NCBI GenBank assembly: GCA_034667245.1
Contig: JAXDKI010000357.1
Coordinates: forward strand, 1 to 6,136
Direction of reading: 5' to 3'
Source: DATBFX01 sp034667245
GTDB lineage: Bacteria > Chloroflexota > Chloroflexia > Thermomicrobiales > UBA6265
DNA length: 6,136 bases
Part shown: piece by piece, positions 4,808 through 6,136 of the stretch
How the letters are laid out: the number at the start of each line of letters is the position of its first letter
Position numbering within the stretch: position 1 is the stretch's first letter
Notes under the pieces: model-generated
Databases searched by the model: none
What the model was told of the DNA's origin: nothing
Seen by the model: only the letters and a program-made list of their open reading frames with translations
Translations under genes and position numbers: made by a program

Positions 4808-6136
4808 TTACAGCGTGCCGGTCTCCAGGGTCTCGGACTTGCCTTCTGGGTAGAGGAGGTTGCCGTCGTCGTCCCAAGAGTAGCCTGCGTCCTGAAGGAT
4901 CTTCTTCGCACCCTCGATGTCGGCCTTGGCGTAATCGGGCAGACCATCGGCGTGCCAGAACTCGAGAGCCTTCGAGACGTGCGAGTCGGCAACCGTCGCG
5001 AACCCCTTGTAGATGTTCTGGACGATCTGCTCCTTGCCGATAGCGGTCGCCATCGCCCGCCGCAGCGCGGCATCGTCGAGCGGTGGCCGGCGCTCGTTTG
5101 GTGCGTAGAAGCGGAAGCCGACCGGAATCGTCGAGACGATCGCCAAACCCTCGGTCGATTGGACCGCCTGCTCGAGCAGTTGAGGATCGCCCGTGTAATC
5201 GGAGAGGAAGTTGATCTCGCCGCTTTGGAGCGCGCCGAGTGCCGCCGAGACGTTCGGCATGTCCCTTAGGATCCATCGCCCCATCTTCGGCGCCTGGAAG
5301 TGACTGGTGTTCGCCTCGAGGACGATCTCTTGCTGCCGCGCCCAGTTGACGAACTTGAACGGACCGGAGCCAATCGGCGTCTCTTCCTGATGGTCCTGTG
5401 CGTTCTGTCCCTGTGCCTGCATGTCGGTCAGGATCGGCTCCCAGATGTGCTTCGGGATCAGGTTGAGCTTGGCCAGACCGGAGGTCTCGAACGCTGCCGT
5501 CGGTACCTTCAGCGTGAACTGGACCTGGTTGTCGCCGACCGCGGTCACCGACTCGATGGGCGCCACGAATGGCTTGTACATCGGCGACATATCACCCGCC
5601 GGCGCCTGGAAGCTGAAGATCACGTCGTCGACCGTCACCGGCTGGCCGTCGTGCCAGGTCATGCCCGCGCGAAGCGTGCAGACGACCGTCCGCTCGTCGG
5701 TCCACTCCACCTTCTCGGCCGCGTACGGCTGCGGCAGACCGGACGCATCGATCCGCATCAACCGGTCCCAGATGAGCTCCGTCACCCAGGAGTCGACGCC
5801 GCCGGAGATATAGAGCGGGTTGATCGCCTGCACCGCGACGAGGGTGTTGAGGACCATGTCCTTCTGATCGCTCAGTGGCGTGGCGCCCACGAACGTCCAG
5901 TAGGCTTTGATCCCGATGCCCTTCGATTCGACGACCGTGCTCTCGTCCCAGATCGTCTTGTTGTAGGCGTAGTTGGCGTGCGGGTAAACGGAGAAAATGA
6001 ACGGCTGGTCGTTGGCGATGATCTGCTGCGCCTGCGCGATCAGCGCCTTCCGCTTTTCGCGGTCCATCTCGACCCGCTGCGCCTCGGCCAGCTTGTCGTA
6101 CTCCGGATTGAGGTAGCCGACGAAGTTGTAGCCGTC
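4808..6136 (-). CDS. Family-5 (peptide/nickel class) ABC substrate-binding protein with unusual domain order; 5' end off the right edge
   Basis: 442 codons are visible, open to the right edge and ending at TAA 4810-4808. Numbering from the first complete visible codon, residues ~1-85 (NPEYDKL, REKRKALIAQAQQIIANDQP, YPHANYAYNK) resemble the C-terminal end of DppA/OppA-type proteins. Residues ~95-442 then resemble the mature N-terminus onward: NTLVAVQAINPLY, a lobe-I strand region, TLRAGMTWHDGQPVTVDDVIFSF (156-176), PIGSGPFKFVNW (254-265), PPLDDAALRRAMATAIGKEQI (351-371) and ADIEGAKKILQDAGYSWDDDG (405-425). The protein stops at LETGTL, roughly 150-200 residues before a classical protein would end. 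No signal peptide or lipobox is seen between the two parts. The ATG at 6067 is internal, because coding similarity continues upstream of it. It acts outside the cytoplasmic membrane, delivering ligand to the two permeases encoded next. Ligand is unknown: peptides are likely, but family-5 proteins also bind sugars and nickel chelates. The family is certain; the permuted or fused architecture is inferred. Confidence 0.9.
   Translation of the reverse strand, partial: DGYNFVGYLNPEYDKLAEAQRVEMDREKRKALIAQAQQIIANDQPFIFSVYPHANYAYNKTIWDESTVVESKGIGIKAYWTFVGATPLSDQKDMVLNTLVAVQAINPLYISGGVDSWVTELIWDRLMRIDASGLPQPYAAEKVEWTDERTVVCTLRAGMTWHDGQPVTVDDVIFSFQAPAGDMSPMYKPFVAPIESVTAVGDNQVQFTLKVPTAAFETSGLAKLNLIPKHIWEPILTDMQAQGQNAQDHQEETPIGSGPFKFVNWARQQEIVLEANTSHFQAPKMGRWILRDMPNVSAALGALQSGEINFLSDYTGDPQLLEQAVQSTEGLAIVSTIPVGFRFYAPNERRPPLDDAALRRAMATAIGKEQIVQNIYKGFATVADSHVSKALEFWHADGLPDYAKADIEGAKKILQDAGYSWDDDGNLLYPEGKSETLETGTL

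Noticed and set aside
3721..5043. A 440-codon plus-strand frame running across the DppB-type gene, the spacer and the end of the binding-protein gene
   Set aside because: It crosses two real genes and both RNA structures antisense, and its composition is that of a shadow frame. The length reflects high GC only.
1..6136. tRNA, rRNA, CRISPR array, phage or defence genes
   Set aside because: No spaced direct repeats, no RNA-gene-like segments and no such protein motifs were seen; apart from the spacer element the window is taken up by transporter and peptidase genes.

Overview
The window is a high-GC bacterial stretch read entirely on the minus strand. It holds most of one nutrient-uptake operon of the dipeptide/oligopeptide (Dpp/Opp, peptide/nickel) ABC importer class, plus the start of a peptidase gene. 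No marker gene fixes the taxon. The GC-rich codons, GTG starts, 1-4 nt gene overlaps and the style of the proteins would suit a Chloroflexota (Thermomicrobia-like) or similar high-GC lineage, but this is a weak inference.

In order of transcription (right to left): the 3' part of a family-5 substrate-binding protein gene (6136 down to 4808, 5' end outside the window); a 217-nt spacer with a strong 15-bp stem-loop directly after the stop codon and a ~135-nt inverted-repeat element; a DppB-type permease (4590-3592); a DppC-type permease (3592-2663); a DppD-type ATPase (2655-1588); a DppF-type ATPase (1591-542); a 93-nt gap; and the N-terminal 149 codons of an M28-type zinc aminopeptidase with a PA-domain segment (448 to the left edge). 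This last reading frame has no stop in the window and is easily missed.

The genes form one coherent system. The binding protein captures peptides (or another family-5 ligand) outside the membrane, the two permeases form the channel, the two ATPases drive import, and the cytoplasmic peptidase could break down the imported peptide. From permease B to ATPase F the spacing is 7 nt or less, so these four genes are very probably one translationally coupled transcript.

The most unusual observation is the domain order of the binding protein. A segment resembling the C-terminal end of a family-5 binding protein comes first. A segment resembling the mature N-terminus follows in the same frame. The protein then stops early inside what is normally the second lobe. 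It is therefore either circularly permuted or a tandem fusion with a truncated second copy; the missing upstream sequence would decide. Otherwise the operon is conventional.
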